Part shown: positions 34,820 to 45,550 of the stretch, in pieces
Layout: each line of letters starts with the position of its first letter
How positions within the stretch are numbered: position 1 is the first letter of the stretch
Assembly (NCBI RefSeq): GCF_008704535.1
Contig: NZ_CP023701.1
Location: 4,528,501-4,592,500, forward strand
DNA: 64,000 nucleotides
Source of the DNA: Streptomyces subrutilus
GTDB taxonomy: Bacteria > Actinomycetota > Actinomycetes > Streptomycetales > Streptomycetaceae
Direction: 5' to 3'
Made by a program: the position numbers and the translations under genes
Notes under the pieces: model-generated
What the model was told of the DNA's origin: nothing
What the model saw: the letters and a program-made list of their open reading frames with translations, nothing else
Database searches by the model: none

Positions 34820-34868
34820 GGGGACCGCCGTCGTCCCGCCCCCGGGCAACCGGGGTGCGGCGGTCCCC
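34820..34868. terminator. Hairpin between convergent genes
   Basis: 11-bp perfect inverted repeat (GGGGACCGCCG, complement at 34858-34868, 27-base loop). The region 34593-34930 between the cystathionine beta-synthase gene and the next gene holds nothing else recognised. Confidence 0.55.
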
Positions 34869-34930
34869 GCGCCAAACCGCTGTCCGGGGTCCGTCCCGGG
34901 CCCGCGTGCCGTCCCGCGCCCCGGCCCGCG

Positions 34931-35302
34931 CTACGCGGGCTCCGCGCCCCGCGCCTGCCGGGCGTGGACGAAGCTGACGCCCAGGATGCCCGCCCAGACC
35001 ACCAGCAGCCCGCTCAGCCCGGCCTGGGCCGCGCCGATCGCCGACAGCGGGATCGCCAGCACCAGCGTGACGACGGCGAAGCCGAAGCGCTCGCCGAAGC
35101 CGGACGCCGCCGCCTCAGCCCCGCCGCGGCCGCCGCCCCGGGCCGCGAGCAGGCGTTCCTCCGCCAGCCGCCGCCGGACCTGCGTGTCGACCTTGTCCAC
35201 GAACGAGTCCACCAGTTCGGCCTCGTACTCGGGGCCCAGCTCCCGCCGGGCGTCCAGCGTGGCGTCGAGTTCCTTCTTCAGCTCTCGGGCGTGTGCGTCC
35301 AT
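34931..35302 (-). CDS. Small membrane protein, two helices, coiled N-terminus
   Basis: 123 residues. A charged helical first half (HARELKKELDATLDARRELG, VDSFVDKVDTQVRRRLAEE) is followed by a Gly/Ala stretch and two hydrophobic segments (FAVVTLVLAIPLSAIG and SGLLVVWAGILGVSFV). It belongs to a common actinobacterial integral membrane family of unknown function. The ATG at 35302 has GGAGG unusually close, so the start is not certain. Confidence 0.72.
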   Translation of the reverse strand: MDAHARELKKELDATLDARRELGPEYEAELVDSFVDKVDTQVRRRLAEERLLAARGGGRGGAEAAASGFGERFGFAVVTLVLAIPLSAIGAAQAGLSGLLVVWAGILGVSFVHARQARGAEPA

Positions 35303-35420
35303 CCCTCCACGGTAGGAACGCGGCCCCGCCCCGGCACTGGGGCCAGCCCCCGTATCCGGGGGCCGCGAGCCCTCCGCGGGACCGTCCCGGGCATCCGCAT
35401 CGCGGGCGCGGGTTGCCGAG

Positions 35421-35438
35421 CTGCATAAGCGCATGCAG
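35421..35438 (+). promoter_or_regulatory. Inverted repeat upstream of the RpiR regulator gene
   Basis: CTGCAT-N6-ATGCAG, a perfect 6-bp inverted repeat about 50 bases before the regulator start. Likely an operator for autoregulation, by position only. Confidence 0.45.
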
Positions 35439-35488
35439 AGTGCTCCGTGACTGAATATCTCAGCGGGGACGGGATGGAGGGGACGGCC

Positions 35489-36331
35489 ATGAGCGAGGGC
35501 CCGGCCGCACGGCTGCAGAAGCTGTTCGAGGGGCACCGGCTGACGCCGACCCAGCGGCGGATCGCCCACTGCATGGTGCGCGGGGCGGCCGACGTGCCGT
35601 TCCTGTCGAGCGTCGAGCTCGCCGAGCTGGCCGGGGTGAGCCAGCCGTCGGTGACCCGGTTCGCGGTGGCGCTGGGCTTCGACGGGTACCCGGCGCTGCG
35701 CCGGCACCTGCGCGAGGTGGCCCCGGCCGAACGGGCGGGCACCGCGCGGGGCGACGCGTACAACGAGTACCAGCAGGCCGTCCAGGGTGAGATCGACAAC
35801 CTGCGGCAGCTGGCCGCGGCGCTCGCCGATCCGGCGCCGGTCCAGGAGGCGGGGCGGCTGCTCGCCGCCTCCGTCCCGCTGCCGGTGCTCGGGCTGCGGG
35901 CGGCGTCCTCGCAGGCGCGCGGGTTCGCGTACTTCGCGGCCAAGGTGCACCCGGACGTGCGCCTCCTCGACGAGGGCGGTTCGATGCTGGAGGACCGCAT
36001 CGACGCCGCGCTCCGGCACGGGGCCACGGCGCTGCTCTGCTTCGCGCTGCCCCGCCATCCCCGCGAGGTCGTGGAGACCCTGGAGCGCTCCCGGCGGGCC
36101 GGGCTGACGGTGGTCACGGTCGCGGACTCCGCCTTCGCGCCGGTCGCCCGCCACTCGGACCTGCTGATCCCGGCGCCGGTCGGCACCGGGCTGGCCTTCG
36201 ACACGGCCTGCGCGCCGATGCTGCTGGGCCGGGTGCTGCTGGAGGCCATGGCCGACGCGCTGCCGGACGCCCAGGCCCGGCTGGAGGACTTCGACGCGCG
36301 GGCGGCGGCGCGCGGCCTGTTCGTGGAGTAG
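35489..36331 (+). CDS. MurR/RpiR family transcriptional regulator
   Basis: 280 residues. The N-terminal RpiR helix-turn-helix (about 1-80: LTPTQRRIAHCMVRGA, then VELAELAGVSQPSVTRFAVALGF) is followed by a SIS sugar-phosphate-type ligand domain (about 110-265), though in hut-linked homologues the ligand need not be a sugar. The ATG at 35489 has GGAGG at eight bases; the ATG at 35474 is an alternative. It stands one gene from the hut operon and is a candidate hut regulator, as RpiR-type regulators control hut genes elsewhere. This is inference from position. Confidence 0.9.
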   Translation: MSEGPAARLQKLFEGHRLTPTQRRIAHCMVRGAADVPFLSSVELAELAGVSQPSVTRFAVALGFDGYPALRRHLREVAPAERAGTARGDAYNEYQQAVQGEIDNLRQLAAALADPAPVQEAGRLLAASVPLPVLGLRAASSQARGFAYFAAKVHPDVRLLDEGGSMLEDRIDAALRHGATALLCFALPRHPREVVETLERSRRAGLTVVTVADSAFAPVARHSDLLIPAPVGTGLAFDTACAPMLLGRVLLEAMADALPDAQARLEDFDARAAARGLFVE

Positions 36332-36355
36332 CCCGACCGGCGGGCCGGGGCCGGC

Positions 36356-37795
36356 TCAGAGCAGCGCGTCCCGGTGGGCCCCGCCCGCCTCGGCCACCAG
36401 GGACGCCTCGTCCTGCGCCGGACGGGCCAGGGCGAAGCGCACGGCGCCGTCGGGGCCGGTGGCCCAGCCGTGGACGCCGGGGCGCGGGAGGCTGTTGTAG
36501 CCGTAGGGGGCGGTGAAGAAGTACGCCCCGGTGTCCGGGACCCCGATCAGGTCGCCCGGCTCCAGCCGCGGCAGCTCCCGGGCCGTGGCGAGCAGGTCGC
36601 CCGCGAAGCAGGCCGGGCCGGCGACGTCCTGCGCGACCGCCTCGCCCGTCTTCGGGGCGCCCCGCGCGTCGTACGGCAGGACGCGTACCGGCCAGACCGC
36701 CGGGGCGTACACCGTACGGGTGGCCACCTGGACCCCGGCGTGGGTGACGGCGATCGGGCGGCCCCCGGTGGTCTTGGTGTACTCGACCCGCGCGAGCACC
36801 AGCCCGTGCCGGGCCAGCAGGGACCGGCCGAACTCGGTGACCAGCCCGTACGAGCCGTCGAAGAGGGCCGGGACCGCCCCGCGCAGCGCGGCCGCGTACG
36901 CCGCGTACGCGGGGCCGGCCGCGTCGGACGCGAAGTCCACCGGCAGCCCGCCGCCGATGTCGAGGGTGTCGACCTGGCGGCGCCCGGCCGCCGCGTTGAC
37001 CTCCTCGGCCAGGGCGTGCAGCTCCCGCACCCCCTGGGCCATCAGCGGCAGCGGAACGCCCTGGGAGCCCGAGTGGACGTGCAGCCGGGTCAGCCACGGG
37101 CGGTCCAGGAAGGCCCGTACGAGCCACTCCCGGGCGCCCGGGTCGCGCAGGGCGATCCCGAACTTCGAGGTCGCGGTCGCGGTGGACAGGGCGGCGATGG
37201 CGCCCGCGCCGGTCTGGGGGTTGATCCGTACGCCGACCGGGGACGCGGTGGGGGCCGCCGCGACCAGGCCGTCGAGGCGCGCCAGCTCCTGGCGGCTGTC
37301 GGCGTTGACGGCGACGCCGAGGTCCAGGGCCGCGCGCAGCTCGCCGGCCGTCTTCGCGGGCGAGTCCAGGACGATGCGCTCCGGGGCCACCCCGGCGGCC
37401 CGGGCCAGTGCGAGCTCGCCGGGCCCGGCGGCCTCGCAGCCGAGGCCGGCGCGGGCGAGCAGGCGCAGCACCGGGACGAGCGGGGCGGCCTTGACGGCGA
37501 AGGCGTGCAGCACCGGGGTGCCCGGGGGCAGCGCGGCCGCGAAGGCGGCGGTCAGTTCGGCGGCGGAGGCGCGGATGCCGTCCACGTCGAGCAGGCAGAC
37601 CAGGGGCTCGCGCTCCAGCAGGCCCCCGGCGACGGCGGCCCGCACGGCGAGGTCCCGGCGGCGGGCGACGGCGGCCGCCCCGGCGCCGCCCACCGCCCCG
37701 GCACCGGTCCCGGCATCGCTGCCGGTGCCGGTGGCCGCGTCGGGCCCGGTGCGGGCGCCGGTGTGCGGGAGCCGCTCGGAGGTCATGTACGCCAT
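36356..37795 (-). CDS. PLP-dependent fold-III decarboxylase (ornithine/diaminopimelate/arginine type)
   Basis: 479 residues. After a Gly/Ala-rich N-terminal stretch (about 15-50) comes the alanine-racemase-like barrel with the PLP Lys in HAFAVKAAPL, the CEAAGPGELALA and HVHSGSQG motifs, and the phosphate loop DIGGGLPVDF. The C-terminal beta domain has a GPACFAGDLLA element, where the dimer partner Cys-Asp pair belongs, and ends with a typical AYFFTAPYGYNSL. The family decarboxylates basic amino acids; the specific substrate is not clear. The ATG at 37795 has GGTGA at four bases; the MNRF start at 37843 would run into the hutU promoter. Divergent from hutU. Confidence 0.88.
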   Translation of the reverse strand: MAYMTSERLPHTGARTGPDAATGTGSDAGTGAGAVGGAGAAAVARRRDLAVRAAVAGGLLEREPLVCLLDVDGIRASAAELTAAFAAALPPGTPVLHAFAVKAAPLVPVLRLLARAGLGCEAAGPGELALARAAGVAPERIVLDSPAKTAGELRAALDLGVAVNADSRQELARLDGLVAAAPTASPVGVRINPQTGAGAIAALSTATATSKFGIALRDPGAREWLVRAFLDRPWLTRLHVHSGSQGVPLPLMAQGVRELHALAEEVNAAAGRRQVDTLDIGGGLPVDFASDAAGPAYAAYAAALRGAVPALFDGSYGLVTEFGRSLLARHGLVLARVEYTKTTGGRPIAVTHAGVQVATRTVYAPAVWPVRVLPYDARGAPKTGEAVAQDVAGPACFAGDLLATARELPRLEPGDLIGVPDTGAYFFTAPYGYNSLPRPGVHGWATGPDGAVRFALARPAQDEASLVAEAGGAHRDALL

Positions 37796-37825
37796 CAGAT
37801 CACCGGGCGGAGGCGTCCGCAGCTG

Positions 37826-37860
37826 TTGACTGAACCTATTCATGGCGACAGGATGTGAAT
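37826..37860 (+). promoter_or_regulatory. Predicted hutU promoter with overlapping inverted repeats
   Basis: TTGACT (37826-37831) and CAGGAT (37849-37854), spacer 17. A TGAA-N4-TTCA inverted repeat (37831-37842) lies between the hexamers, and a wider ATTCA/TGAAT repeat spans 37838-37860. The position suits a repressor, perhaps the nearby RpiR protein. Inference. Confidence 0.6.
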
Positions 37861-37890
37861 GGATTGACCAACACCGGAGGAGACGCAGCC

Positions 37891-39551
<1,661 letters not shown>

Positions 39552-39555
<4 letters not shown>

Positions 39556-40784
39556 GCACGACCCCCGCGCCCGGCGCCCCCTCGTTCCACACCATGTGGG
39601 CCGAGCTCGCCCCGATCGGCCGCCACCCCGGCTCCGGCGGCTACCGCCGCCACGCCTGGACCCGCGCCGACGCCGACTGCCGGACCTGGTTCCGGGAGCA
39701 GGCCGAGGCGCGCGGCCTGACGTACGAGACCGACCGCAACGGCAACCAGTGGGCCTGGCTCGGCGACCCGCTCGCGGGCGACGCCGTCGTCACCGGCTCG
39801 CACCTGGACTCCGTCCCCGACGGCGGGGCCTTCGACGGCCCCCTCGGGGTGGTGTCCTCCTTCGCGGCCCTGGACGAACTGCGCCGGAGGGGAGCGGAGT
39901 TCTCCAGGCCGCTGGCCGTCACCAACTTCGGCGACGAGGAAGGGGCCCGCTTCGGCCTCGCCTGCGTCGGCTCCCGGCTCAGCGCCGGACAGCTGACCAA
40001 GGAGAAGGCGTACGAGCTCCGCGACGCGGACGGCACCACCCTGCCCCGCGCCATGGAGGCCGCCGGCCACGACCCCGACGCCATCGGGGCCGACCCCGAA
40101 CGGCTCGCCCGCATCGGCGCCTTCGTCGAACTCCACGTCGAGCAGGGCCGCGCCCTGGACCTCTCCGGCGACCGCGTCGGCATCGCCTCCGCGATCTGGC
40201 CGCACGGCCGCTGGCGCTTCGACTTCCGCGGCGAGGCCAACCACGCCGGCACCACCCGCCTCGTGGACCGCCGCGACCCGATGCTGACGTACGCGGCGAC
40301 CGTGCTGGCCGCCCGTACGGAGGCGGCCCTCGCCGGGGCCGTCGCCACCTTCGGGAAGGTCTCCGTCGAACCCAACGGGGTCAACGCCATCCCCTCGCTG
40401 GTCCGCGGCTGGCTCGACGCGCGCGCCGCCGACCAGGCCACCCTGGACACCGTCGTCACCGCCGTCGAGAAGGCCGCCCGCGAGCGCGCCGACCGGGACG
40501 GCACCGACCTCGACACCGTCCGCGAGTCCTTCACCCCGGTCGTCGAGTTCGAACACGCCCTGCGCGACGAACTCGACCGCATCCTGGGCGGATCCGTCCC
40601 CGTCCTAGGCACGGGCGCGGGACACGACGCCGGCATCCTCTCCGCGGCCGTCCCGACCGCGATGCTGTTCGTACGGAACCCGACCGGCGTCTCCCACTCC
40701 CCGCGGGAGTTCGCCGCCGAGGACGACTGCGTGGCGGGCGTCCTGGCCCTCGCCGACGTACTGGAAGGACTCGCGTGCAGGTGA
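39552..40784 (+). CDS. M20 family amidohydrolase (allantoate amidohydrolase-like) in the hut operon
   Basis: 410-residue metallo-amidohydrolase of the allantoate/N-carbamoyl-amino-acid hydrolase group. Metal-site motifs: GSHLDSVPDGGAFDGPLGV, NFGDEEGARF, ELHVEQGRALD, and a C-terminal GTGAGHDAG with SHSPREF; the lid domain has RGEANHAGTT. The GTG start overlaps the hutU stop (GTGA), so it is coupled to histidine use. The deiminase branch needs an enzyme to remove formyl from N-formylglutamate, and no hutG is present here; this enzyme is a good candidate for that step. The reaction is inferred; annotation as allantoate hydrolase would not fit the context. Confidence 0.88.
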
Positions 40785-42124
40785 CCGCGCACAAGACGTA
40801 CTGGCTGGAGCACGCCTGGCTCGGCACCCACGTCGAGCCGGGCGTCGCCCTGGACGTCACCGCCGACGGGCGGATCGGCGCGCTGCGCACCGAGGTGCCC
40901 GCGCCGCCGCCCGGCGCCGAGGTGCTGCGCGGCCTGACCCTCCCGGGCCTGGCCAACGCCCACTCGCACGCCTTCCACCGGGCCCTGCGCTCCACCGTCC
41001 AGGTGGGCTCCGGCACCTTCTGGACCTGGCGCGACTTCATGTACAAGGCCGCCCAGAACCTCACCCCCGACAGCTACTTCGCGCTCGCCCGCGCCGTGTA
41101 CGCCGAGATGGCGCTGGCCGGCATCACGAACGTCGGCGAGTTCCACTACGTCCACCACGCCCCCGGCGGCGCCCCCTACGCCGACCCCAACGCCATGGGC
41201 GAGGCCCTGATCGAGGCCGCCGCCGCGGCCGGCATCCGCATCACCCTGCTCGACACGGCCTACCTCTCGGCGGGCTTCGGGCAGGCCCCCGACCCGCACC
41301 AGCTGCGCTTCTCCGACGGCACCGCCGACGCGTGGGCCGAGCGGGCGAGCGTCCTCAGGCCCCGCGCGCACGCCCTGATCGGCGCCGCGATCCACTCGGT
41401 GCGCGCCGTGCCCGCCGACCAGTTGGCCACCGTCGCCGACTGGGCGCGCGAGCGCCGGGCCCCGCTGCACGTCCACCTCTCGGAGCAGACCGCCGAGAAC
41501 GAGGCCTGCCTGGCCGCCCACGGCCGCACCCCGACCCGGCTGCTCGCCGACCACGGCGTCCTGGGCCCGGACACCACCGGCGTCCACAACACGCACCTGA
41601 CCGCCGAGGACATCACGCTGCTGGGCGCCTCCGCCACCGGCACCTGCATGTGCCCCACGACCGAACGCGACCTCGCGGACGGCACCGGCCCGGCCCCCCG
41701 CCTCCAGCGGGAGGGCAGCCCGCTGTCCCTCGGCAGCGACAGCCACGCCGTGATCGACCTCTTCGAAGAGGCCCGCGCACTGGAGCTCAACGAACGCCTG
41801 CGCAGCCGCACCCGGGGCCACTGGACGGCGAACGCCCTGCTCACCGCCGCCACCGAGGACGGCCACGCGGCCCTCGGCCGGACCGACGCGGGCCGGCTGG
41901 AGCCGGGCGCGCTCGCGGACTTCACCACGATCGCCCTCGACTCCGTCCGCACCGCCGGCCCGCCGACCCGCTTCGGCGCCGAGACGGCCGTCTTCGCCGC
42001 CACCGCGGCCGACGTGCGCCACACGGTCGTCGGCGGCCGCCACGTCGTGCGCGACGGCGCCCACACCCTGGTGCCGGACGTCCCGTCCGCCCTGTCCGAG
42101 TCCATCGCGGCCCTGCGCGCCTGA
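40775..42124 (+). CDS. hutF: Formimidoylglutamate deiminase
   Basis: 449-residue Zn-dependent amidohydrolase that turns N-formimidoylglutamate into N-formylglutamate and ammonia. Metal motif ANAHSHAFHRAL, the helix TFWTWRDFMY, EFHYVHH, HVHLSEQTAENEAC, and SLGSDSHAVIDLFEEAR fit HutF. The GTG at 40775 follows GGAAGGA and overlaps the previous gene by 10 bases; the GTG two codons later is the alternative. It defines the pathway branch used here. Confidence 0.94.
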   Translation: MQVTAHKTYWLEHAWLGTHVEPGVALDVTADGRIGALRTEVPAPPPGAEVLRGLTLPGLANAHSHAFHRALRSTVQVGSGTFWTWRDFMYKAAQNLTPDSYFALARAVYAEMALAGITNVGEFHYVHHAPGGAPYADPNAMGEALIEAAAAAGIRITLLDTAYLSAGFGQAPDPHQLRFSDGTADAWAERASVLRPRAHALIGAAIHSVRAVPADQLATVADWARERRAPLHVHLSEQTAENEACLAAHGRTPTRLLADHGVLGPDTTGVHNTHLTAEDITLLGASATGTCMCPTTERDLADGTGPAPRLQREGSPLSLGSDSHAVIDLFEEARALELNERLRSRTRGHWTANALLTAATEDGHAALGRTDAGRLEPGALADFTTIALDSVRTAGPPTRFGAETAVFAATAADVRHTVVGGRHVVRDGAHTLVPDVPSALSESIAALRA

Positions 42125-42153
42125 CGGTGCCCTCCCGCGCCCCGAGAGGAACC

Positions 42154-43332
42154 ATGACCACCACCGTCATCACCCACATCGGCAGCCTCGTCACCAACGA
42201 CCCGGCCCTCGGCGACGGCTCCCCGCTCGGCCTGGTCCGCGACGCCGCGGTCGTCCTCGACGGCGAGCGCGTCGCCTGGGTCGGTCCCGCCGCCGACGCC
42301 CCGGCCGCCGACACCTCGTACGACGCGGGCGGCCGGGCCGTCGTCCCCGGCTTCGTCGACTCCCACTCCCACCTGCTGTTCGCGGGCGACCGCACCGCCG
42401 AGTTCAACGCCCGCATGTCCGGCCGCAGCTACTCGGCCGGCGGCATCCGCACCACCGTCGCCGCCACCCGCGCCGCCGGCGACGCGGAGCTGGAGGCCAA
42501 CCTGGTGCGCCACCTGGCCGAGGCCCGCCGCCAGGGCACCACCACCTTCGAGACCAAGTCCGGCTACGGCCTGACCACCGCCGACGAGGCCCGCGCCCTG
42601 CGCATCGCCGCCGCGCACACGGAGGAGGTCACCTACCTCGGCGCGCACATCGTCCCCCCCGACTACGCCGACGACCCGGCCGGCTACGTCGACCTCGTCA
42701 CCGGCGAGATGCTCGCCGCCTGCGCCCCGTACGCCCGCTGGGTGGACGTCTTCTGCGAGAAGGGCGCCTTCGACGGGGACCAGGCCCGCGCCGTCCTCAC
42801 CGCGGGCGCGGCGGCCGGACTCGTCCCGCGCGTCCACGCCAACCAGCTCGGCCACGGCCCCGGCGTGCAGCTCGCCGTGGAGCTCGAAGCCGCCTCCGCC
42901 GACCACTGCACCCACCTCACCGACGCCGACGTGGACGCGCTGGGCCAGGCCGCGGGCACGACGGTCGCCACCCTGCTGCCCGGCGCCGAGTTCTCCACCC
43001 GCGCCGCGTGGCCCGACGCCCGCCGGCTGCTCGACGCCGGCGCGACCGTGGCCCTCTCGACGGACTGCAACCCCGGCTCCTCCTACACCAGCTCCATGCC
43101 GTTCTGCATCGCCCTCGCCGTCCGCGACATGCGGATGACCCCCGACGAGGCCCTGTGGTCGGCCACCGCGGGCGGCGCCCGCGCCCTGCGCCGCTCCGAC
43201 ATCGGGGTGCTCGCCCCCGGCGCCCGCGCCGACCTGGCCCTGCTCGACGCCCCCAGCCACGTGCACCTCGCCTACCGGCCGGGCGTCCCGCTCGTCGCGG
43301 AGGTCTGGCAGCGCGGGGTGCGCGCGGTCTGA
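42154..43332 (+). CDS. hutI: Imidazolonepropionase
   Basis: 392-residue Zn/Fe-dependent amidohydrolase that opens the ring of imidazolonepropionate to formimidoylglutamate, third step of histidine use. Motifs: VDSHSHLLFAGDR, ETKSGYGLT, PRVHANQLG, STDCNPGSSYTSSMPF. The ATG at 42154 follows GAGAGGA. Last gene of the operon. Confidence 0.96.
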   Translation: MTTTVITHIGSLVTNDPALGDGSPLGLVRDAAVVLDGERVAWVGPAADAPAADTSYDAGGRAVVPGFVDSHSHLLFAGDRTAEFNARMSGRSYSAGGIRTTVAATRAAGDAELEANLVRHLAEARRQGTTTFETKSGYGLTTADEARALRIAAAHTEEVTYLGAHIVPPDYADDPAGYVDLVTGEMLAACAPYARWVDVFCEKGAFDGDQARAVLTAGAAAGLVPRVHANQLGHGPGVQLAVELEAASADHCTHLTDADVDALGQAAGTTVATLLPGAEFSTRAAWPDARRLLDAGATVALSTDCNPGSSYTSSMPFCIALAVRDMRMTPDEALWSATAGGARALRRSDIGVLAPGARADLALLDAPSHVHLAYRPGVPLVAEVWQRGVRAV

Positions 43333-43338
43333 CGACGC

Positions 43339-43365
43339 CGGGCCCGGCCGGCCGCCCGGGGCCCG
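43339..43365 (+). terminator. Possible terminator of the hut operon
   Basis: 7-bp perfect inverted repeat CGGGCCC/GGGCCCG seven bases after the hutI stop. The rest of the gap to 43661 is GC-rich with short repeats of the GACGG type and no credible gene. Confidence 0.45.
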
Positions 43366-43619
43366 CACAGGCTCCGGACGGGCGGGTTCCGGACGGGCGG
43401 CGGCGCACGGCACGGAACACCGCGGGAGCGCCGTCCGGACGGGGCCGGTACACGGCCCGGACCCGGACGGGACACGGCCGCCGGGCCGTCCGGGCACCGC
43501 CGGAAGACGGGCCGCCCGCCGCCGGACGCCCCCCGAACACACCCCTGCGCGGGCCCGTTGATCCGGGCCGTCCCGTGTCTTCCCTCCGTAAGGCCCCGGG
43601 CGTACCTTGAGCCACCAAT

Positions 43620-43634
43620 CTGATGTGTCGTCAG
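43620..43634 (+). promoter_or_regulatory. Inverted repeat ahead of the surface-protein operon
   Basis: CTGATG-TGT-CGTCAG, a near-perfect inverted repeat, stands about 28 bases before the first start codon of the operon, between a -10-like TACCTT (about 43603) and the ribosome binding site. Likely an operator or a leader hairpin. Similar boxes ahead of exported-protein genes in Streptomyces are a recollection, not checked. Confidence 0.45.
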
Positions 43635-43661
43635 TAACTTGTGGCCGAGGGGAAGACCAAG

Positions 43662-44351
43662 GTGTCCGACCGGAAACGCTCCACCGCGCTCGCGCTGGCC
43701 TCCGCGCTGGCCGGATCGGCGGTCCTGCTGGCCGCCCCCGCGGCCCGTGCCGCCGTCGTCGACGTGGCCTACAACTGCAAGACGCCGATCGGCGACAAGT
43801 CGGCGGTGTCGCCCATCGACATCAAGGCCGTCAAGGAGGGCGGCGGCTACAAGCTGACGATGTCCTTCCAGAAGGGCGTCTCGTCGAGCCCCATCGAACT
43901 GGGCAAGGGCGCGATGTCCCCCAGCGCGGTCATCGTCGTGGGCGGCGCCGAGAAGGCCTCCGTCCCGGTCTCCGGCCCGCCCAACGCCGAGGCCGCCCCC
44001 GCCAACGCCCCGATCAAGATCGGCGACCTGTCGGGCACCTACACGCCCAAGAAGAGCGGCAAGGTCACCTTCACCGCCGGCGTCCTCACCATCAAGGCGA
44101 TGGGCACCACGACCACCTGCACCCCGGGCAACGGACCCGCCCCCGCCCTGGAGCTGGACGTCACCGCGGCCGGCGGCGGAGCCCCCGCCGCGGACCCGCC
44201 GTCCGGCGGCGGCGCCACCGGGGACACCCTGCCGCAGACCGGCCCCCTCGACTCGGCCGTCGCCCTCGGCACCCTCGGCGGCACCGTCCTGCTGACCGGC
44301 GCCGCCGGGACGCTCTGGCTGACCCGGCGCGGCCAGCGGGCCCGGTCCTGA
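43662..44351 (+). CDS. Exported surface protein A with LPxTG sorting signal
   Basis: 229 residues. Signal peptide about 1-30 (ending AARA), one globular domain of about 125 residues (VDVAYNCKTPIG to the second Cys in TTTTCTPG), a short Gly/Pro linker, and a C-terminal LPQTG motif (190-194) with a hydrophobic helix and RRGQRARS tail, a complete sortase signal. The domain has one probable disulfide and the motif GPPNAEAAP...IGDLSGTYTP, found again in the fourth gene of the operon. No known family is recognised. The GTG at 43662 has GGGGAAG upstream; a GTG seven codons earlier is the alternative. Confidence 0.88.
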   Translation: MSDRKRSTALALASALAGSAVLLAAPAARAAVVDVAYNCKTPIGDKSAVSPIDIKAVKEGGGYKLTMSFQKGVSSSPIELGKGAMSPSAVIVVGGAEKASVPVSGPPNAEAAPANAPIKIGDLSGTYTPKKSGKVTFTAGVLTIKAMGTTTTCTPGNGPAPALELDVTAAGGGAPAADPPSGGGATGDTLPQTGPLDSAVALGTLGGTVLLTGAAGTLWLTRRGQRARS

Positions 44352-44368
44352 ACGGAGCACCCCCGGCC

Positions 44369-45550
44369 ATGCCCGTGCTCCACACCCCGAGAAGGCCCAC
44401 CCGGCCGGTCGCGGCCTCGTCCGCCGCGGCCCGGGTGGTCGCGGCGCTCCTGGCCGCCGCCGCGCTGTGCGCGCCCGCCGCGACGCACCCGGCCGCGGCG
44501 GCGCCGGTCCCCGCGCGCCCGGCCGCCGCCGGCCCCGCCGCGAGGTCCGCGCCCGCCCCCGCGCCCGCCGCCGACGCCCCCGCGCCCGCCGCCGACGCCC
44601 CCGCGCCCGCCGCCGACGCCCCCGGCTGGACCGCCGGGCCCGCCGCCGGGGCCGCGGTCCGGCCCGACGGCGTCCGGCCGTACTTCTACCTGGCCGGCGC
44701 CCCCGGCACGGTGCTGGAGGACCGCCTCGCCCTGACCAACACCTCCGACCGGGCGCGCACCGTCACCCTGCGCGGGGCCGACGCCCGCGACACCCCCGAG
44801 GGCGCCCCCGCGGTGCGCCCCGCCCGGGAACCGGCCGGGGCCGGAGCGGGCGCCGGTGTCTGGTTCGCGTTCGGGCCGGGCGCCACGGTGACGGTCCCGC
44901 CCCGCACCCGCGCGGTGGTCCCCTTCACCGTCACCCTCCCGCCCTCCGCCCCTCCCGGCGACCACCCCGCCGCCGTGGTCGCCGCCGAAGCGGGCCGGGA
45001 GGCGGCCGTACGGGTCCACCTGCGGGTCGGCGGCCCGCCCCTGGCCGCACTCACCGTCGAGGACGTCACCGTCCGGGGCCGCGGCGCCGCCACGGAGGTC
45101 GCGTACACCCTGGTCAACCGCGGCAACACGGTCCTCGCCCCCGCACTCTCCCTGCGGGCCCGGGGCCGCTTCGGCGCCCTGCCGGGCCGCCCCGCCCACG
45201 CCCTACCGCTGGAACTGCTCCCGGGGCAGCGGGTGGCGCTGACCGAGCCCTGGCCCGGCGCCCCCGCCCTGGACCGGGCGCGCGTCACCCTCACCGCCAC
45301 CGCGCCCGGCGGCGCCCGCGCGTCGGGCGGTGCCGACGCGTGGTTCGTGCCGTGGCGGGCGGCCGGCCGGACCGGCGCGGGGCTGCTGCTCCTCGCCGCG
45401 GCCGTGGGAGCCGCGCGGTACCTCCTCCGCGCCCGGCGGACCAGCCAGGACCCGCCGGCGCCCGGCCGCGACGCACCCTGCGACGGGACACCGGCCCGTC
45501 CGGGCCCGGTCCGCGCACCGGAACACGAGCTGACGGGAGTCCCCAGGTGA
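44369..45550 (+). CDS. Exported, membrane-anchored protein B (WxL peptidoglycan-domain/DUF916-like)
   Basis: 393 residues. Signal peptide (about 1-45), an Ala/Pro/Asp low-complexity stretch built on a 21-base unit repeated three times (near 44562-44624), then beta-rich extracellular domains starting VRPYFYLAGAPGTVLEDRLALTNTSDRARTV style, and a C-terminal helix (about 333-352) with RARR tail. The first domain resembles the WxL-protein peptidoglycan-binding (DUF916-type) domain of Gram-positive surface complexes, where such proteins bridge wall and sortase-free surface proteins. The ATG at 44369 is 17 bases after the first gene. It overlaps the next gene by four bases. Confidence 0.85.
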   Translation: MPVLHTPRRPTRPVAASSAAARVVAALLAAAALCAPAATHPAAAAPVPARPAAAGPAARSAPAPAPAADAPAPAADAPAPAADAPGWTAGPAAGAAVRPDGVRPYFYLAGAPGTVLEDRLALTNTSDRARTVTLRGADARDTPEGAPAVRPAREPAGAGAGAGVWFAFGPGATVTVPPRTRAVVPFTVTLPPSAPPGDHPAAVVAAEAGREAAVRVHLRVGGPPLAALTVEDVTVRGRGAATEVAYTLVNRGNTVLAPALSLRARGRFGALPGRPAHALPLELLPGQRVALTEPWPGAPALDRARVTLTATAPGGARASGGADAWFVPWRAAGRTGAGLLLLAAAVGAARYLLRARRTSQDPPAPGRDAPCDGTPARPGPVRAPEHELTGVPR

